Of a stretch of 64,000 nt of DNA, positions 62,264 to 64,000 are shown piece after piece. Where the stretch lies: positions 124,001-188,000 of the forward strand of contig NZ_PYAX01000012.1 in the NCBI RefSeq assembly GCF_003014735.1, given 5' to 3'. The DNA is from Saccharothrix carnea. Its GTDB lineage: Bacteria > Actinomycetota > Actinomycetes > Mycobacteriales > Pseudonocardiaceae. A program made the position numbers and the translations under genes. A model generated the notes under the pieces. That model searched no databases and was not told the origin of the DNA. It saw nothing but the letters and a program-made list of their open reading frames with translations. The first letter of the stretch is position 1. The number at the start of each line of letters is the position of its first letter.

Positions 62264-63328
62264 ATGAAGTTCGGCGTCGTGTTCTTCCCGACCGTGGGAC
62301 CGGAGGACAAACCGGCCCACCAGTACTTCGACGAGTGCCTGCGGCTGGTCGACCTGGCCGAGGAACTCGGCTACGACCACGTGAAGATGGTGGAGCACTA
62401 CTTCTTCGCCTACGGCGGCTACAGCCCCGACCCGGTGACGTTCCTGGCCGCCGCCGCGGGCCGCACCAAGCGCTTGCGCCTGGGCACCAGCGCGACCATC
62501 CCGGCGTTCGTGCACCCGGTGAAGCTCGCGGGCAAGCTCGCCATGCTCGACAACATCTCGCACGGCCGGGTGGACGCGGCGTTCGGCCGCGCGTTCCTGC
62601 CGGACGAGTTCAAGGCGTTCGGCATCCCGATGGACGAGAGCCGGGACCGCTTCGTCGAGGGCGTCGAGGCGGTGAAGCTGTTGTGGACCACGGAGGACGC
62701 CGAGTGGAAGGGCACCTTCCACGAGTTCGGCCCGGTCACCCTCCTGCCCCGGCCGGTGCAGCGCCCCCACCCGCCGGTGTTCGTCACCTCGGCCCGCAGC
62801 GTCGACTCCGTGGTGGCCGCGGCCCGCGCGGGCCACCACCTGCAGACCGTGCCCAACGCGATGACCGTGGACGAGTTGCGGGAACGCGTCACGGTCTTCC
62901 GCCGCGAGTGGGCCGCCGCCGGCCACGACCGGCCCGGCCAGATCCACCTCACCTTCCCGTGCGTGGTCGCCGAGGACGAGGGGGAGGCCATCGCGCGGGG
63001 TCGGCTGGACGAGGAGCGCAACACCGTCGCCATCAGCCAGGCCGTGCGCGCCTGGCAGGACACCACCAGCACCGCCTACCCCGGCTACGAGAAGCTCGCC
63101 GACATCGGCAAGCGCGACCTGTTCGACCAGAAGCTGGCCGACGACAAGCTGCTGATCGGCACACCCGACCAGGTGGCGGCCCAACTGCGGTCGATCGCCG
63201 ACCTCTACGGCGACGACCTGACCCTGAGCCTGGGCATCCACTCCGGCCACCTCCCGGTCGAGCAGGCGGAAACCACCCTCCGCCTGCTCGCCGACCGGGT
63301 CATCCCACACCTGAGGCGGGAACCGTGA
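62264..63328 (+). CDS. Luciferase-like (LLM class) flavin-dependent oxidoreductase
   Basis: A 354-residue TIM-barrel monooxygenase of the bacterial luciferase superfamily. N-terminus MKFGVVFFPT, LAEELGYDHVKMVEHYF, LRLGTSATIPAFVHPVKLAGKLAMLDNISHGRVDAAFGRAFLPDEF, and a C-terminal IGTPDQVAAQL. ATG 62264 is chosen because the fold begins there and a GGAG lies upstream; a longer frame opens at 62177. It needs reduced FMN or F420 supplied in trans. Stop overlaps the next start (GTGA). Confidence 0.9.
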   Translation: MKFGVVFFPTVGPEDKPAHQYFDECLRLVDLAEELGYDHVKMVEHYFFAYGGYSPDPVTFLAAAAGRTKRLRLGTSATIPAFVHPVKLAGKLAMLDNISHGRVDAAFGRAFLPDEFKAFGIPMDESRDRFVEGVEAVKLLWTTEDAEWKGTFHEFGPVTLLPRPVQRPHPPVFVTSARSVDSVVAAARAGHHLQTVPNAMTVDELRERVTVFRREWAAAGHDRPGQIHLTFPCVVAEDEGEAIARGRLDEERNTVAISQAVRAWQDTTSTAYPGYEKLADIGKRDLFDQKLADDKLLIGTPDQVAAQLRSIADLYGDDLTLSLGIHSGHLPVEQAETTLRLLADRVIPHLRREP

Positions 63329-64000
63329 CCGACACCCCGAACCGGACGGTGACCGTCATCGGCGCGGGCACCATCGGCCTGAGCTGGACGGTCCTGTTCC
63401 TCGCCCACGGCAACCACGTGCGCGTCAACAGCCGCAACCCGGACGCCGAACGCCTCGTGCGCGACGCCGTCGAGCTGTTCGCGCCCGGCCTGCGGGGCGG
63501 GGGAGCGGACCCGGCGGAGCTGGTCTCACGCCTGGAGTTCCAACCCGACCTGGACCGCGCCGTGGAGGGCGCGGACGTCGTGCAGGAGAACACCCCGGAG
63601 AACCTGGAGCTGAAGCAGGAGCTGTTCGCCCGCCTGGGCAAGGCGACCGCGCCCGGCACCCTGCTGCTGTCCTCCACCTCCACCCTCCTGCCGGACGACC
63701 TCGGCGCCACCACCGACGACGCGTCCCACGTGGTCGTCGGCCACCCGTTCAACCCGCCGCACGTCGTGCCGCTGGTGGAGGTGGTGGGCGGCACCCGTAC
63801 CGCACCGGAGGCCATCGCCCGCACCACCGCCTTCTACCGCTCCCTCGGCCGGGTGCCGGTGGTGCTGCGCAAGCCGATCGCCGCGTTCGCCGCCAACCGG
63901 CTGCAGTCCGCGCTGCTCCAGGAGAGCATCCACCTGGTCCGCGAGGGCGTGGTGACGGTCGAGGAGCTGGACGCGATCGTCACCAACTCCATCGGGCTGC
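63325..64000 (+). CDS. 3-hydroxyacyl-CoA dehydrogenase-family reductase, ActVI-ORF1-like (3' end missing)
   Basis: The first 225 residues of an enzyme cut by the window edge. Rossmann VTVIGAGTIGLSWTVLFLAHG at about 9-29, DVVQENTPENLELKQELF, LLSSTSTLLPDDL, VVGHPFNPPHVVPLVEVVGG and a PIAAFAANRLQ motif starting the C-terminal domain. This is the 3-hydroxyacyl-CoA dehydrogenase layout. In benzoisochromanequinone pathways the ActVI-ORF1 homologue reduces the side-chain ketone before pyran closure. GTG 63325 overlaps the previous stop. Confidence 0.85.
   Translation, partial: MTDTPNRTVTVIGAGTIGLSWTVLFLAHGNHVRVNSRNPDAERLVRDAVELFAPGLRGGGADPAELVSRLEFQPDLDRAVEGADVVQENTPENLELKQELFARLGKATAPGTLLLSSTSTLLPDDLGATTDDASHVVVGHPFNPPHVVPLVEVVGGTRTAPEAIARTTAFYRSLGRVPVVLRKPIAAFAANRLQSALLQESIHLVREGVVTVEELDAIVTNSIGL

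Noticed and set aside
1-64000. tRNA, rRNA, transposase or integrase genes
   Set aside because: None recognised on either strand while reading the window.

Overview
The window is chromosomal DNA from a high-GC actinomycete. Codons strongly prefer G or C in the third position, GTG starts are common, and gene pairs often overlap as ATGA or GTGA. SARP and AfsR-like regulators, a Tat-exported protein, ECF and LCP genes and two polyketide synthase systems are present. The gene families and the intergenic repeats resemble Pseudonocardiales (Saccharothrix, Lentzea or Actinosynnema type). That placement is inference, because there is no rRNA or other phylogenetic marker. I saw no tRNA, rRNA, CRISPR array, insertion sequence or integrase.

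Layout. 1-4926: the 3' part of an RHS polymorphic toxin with a Hint domain and a C-terminal EndoU-type nuclease, followed by a small immunity gene. 5033-15430: mostly housekeeping or accessory genes (PLP decarboxylase, carboxylesterase, DEAD-box helicase, SARP, Gfo/Idh oxidoreductase, LysR regulator, P-loop kinase, a broken oxidoreductase, an ECF sigma/LCP operon). 15638-19264: a three-gene operon of a ferritin-like protein with a Cys-rich tail, a DUF692 multinuclear iron oxidase and a DUF2063 partner; it looks like a peptide or protein maturation system. 19588-23816: DUF4032 and DUF218 proteins, and an SDR/XRE divergent pair. 24012-26166: a coupled operon of an NTF2-fold protein, a probable heme-dependent aromatic oxygenase of the IDO/PrnB superfamily, and a [2Fe-2S] ferredoxin. 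26229-33723: peptidases, a winged-helix regulator, a VOC protein, a GH43-like secreted enzyme, an intergenic tandem-repeat array and a Tat-exported propeller-like protein.

33826-45134: an AfsR-like NB-ARC/TPR regulator containing a TTA codon, a small membrane protein, a 2346-residue fully reducing iterative-type type I PKS (KS-AT-DH-psiKR-ER-KR-ACP) ending in a fused alpha/beta hydrolase, and a coupled Baeyer-Villiger-type monooxygenase. 45142-48567: a Ser/Thr kinase, a decayed regulator remnant and a Cmx/CmrA-type efflux pump.

48735 to the right edge: a type II aromatic PKS cluster. It holds KSalpha, KSbeta/CLF, ACP, an ActIII-type C9 ketoreductase, two di-domain aromatase/cyclases and an ActIV-type metallo-beta-lactamase-fold cyclase. 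It also has its own acetyl-CoA carboxylase (fused beta-alpha, BCCP, biotin carboxylase) to make malonyl-CoA, a DegT/DnrJ aminotransferase, two paralogous SnoaL-like proteins, an ActVA-ORF5-like flavin monooxygenase, a luciferase-like oxidoreductase and the start of an ActVI-ORF1-like 3-hydroxyacyl-CoA dehydrogenase. The enzyme set points to an octaketide-like, C9-reduced aromatic polyketide of the benzoisochromanequinone class or a relative, possibly carrying nitrogen. The type I PKS lies about 5 kb away, so it may supply an acyl starter or side chain, or belong to a separate cluster. The cluster continues beyond the window.
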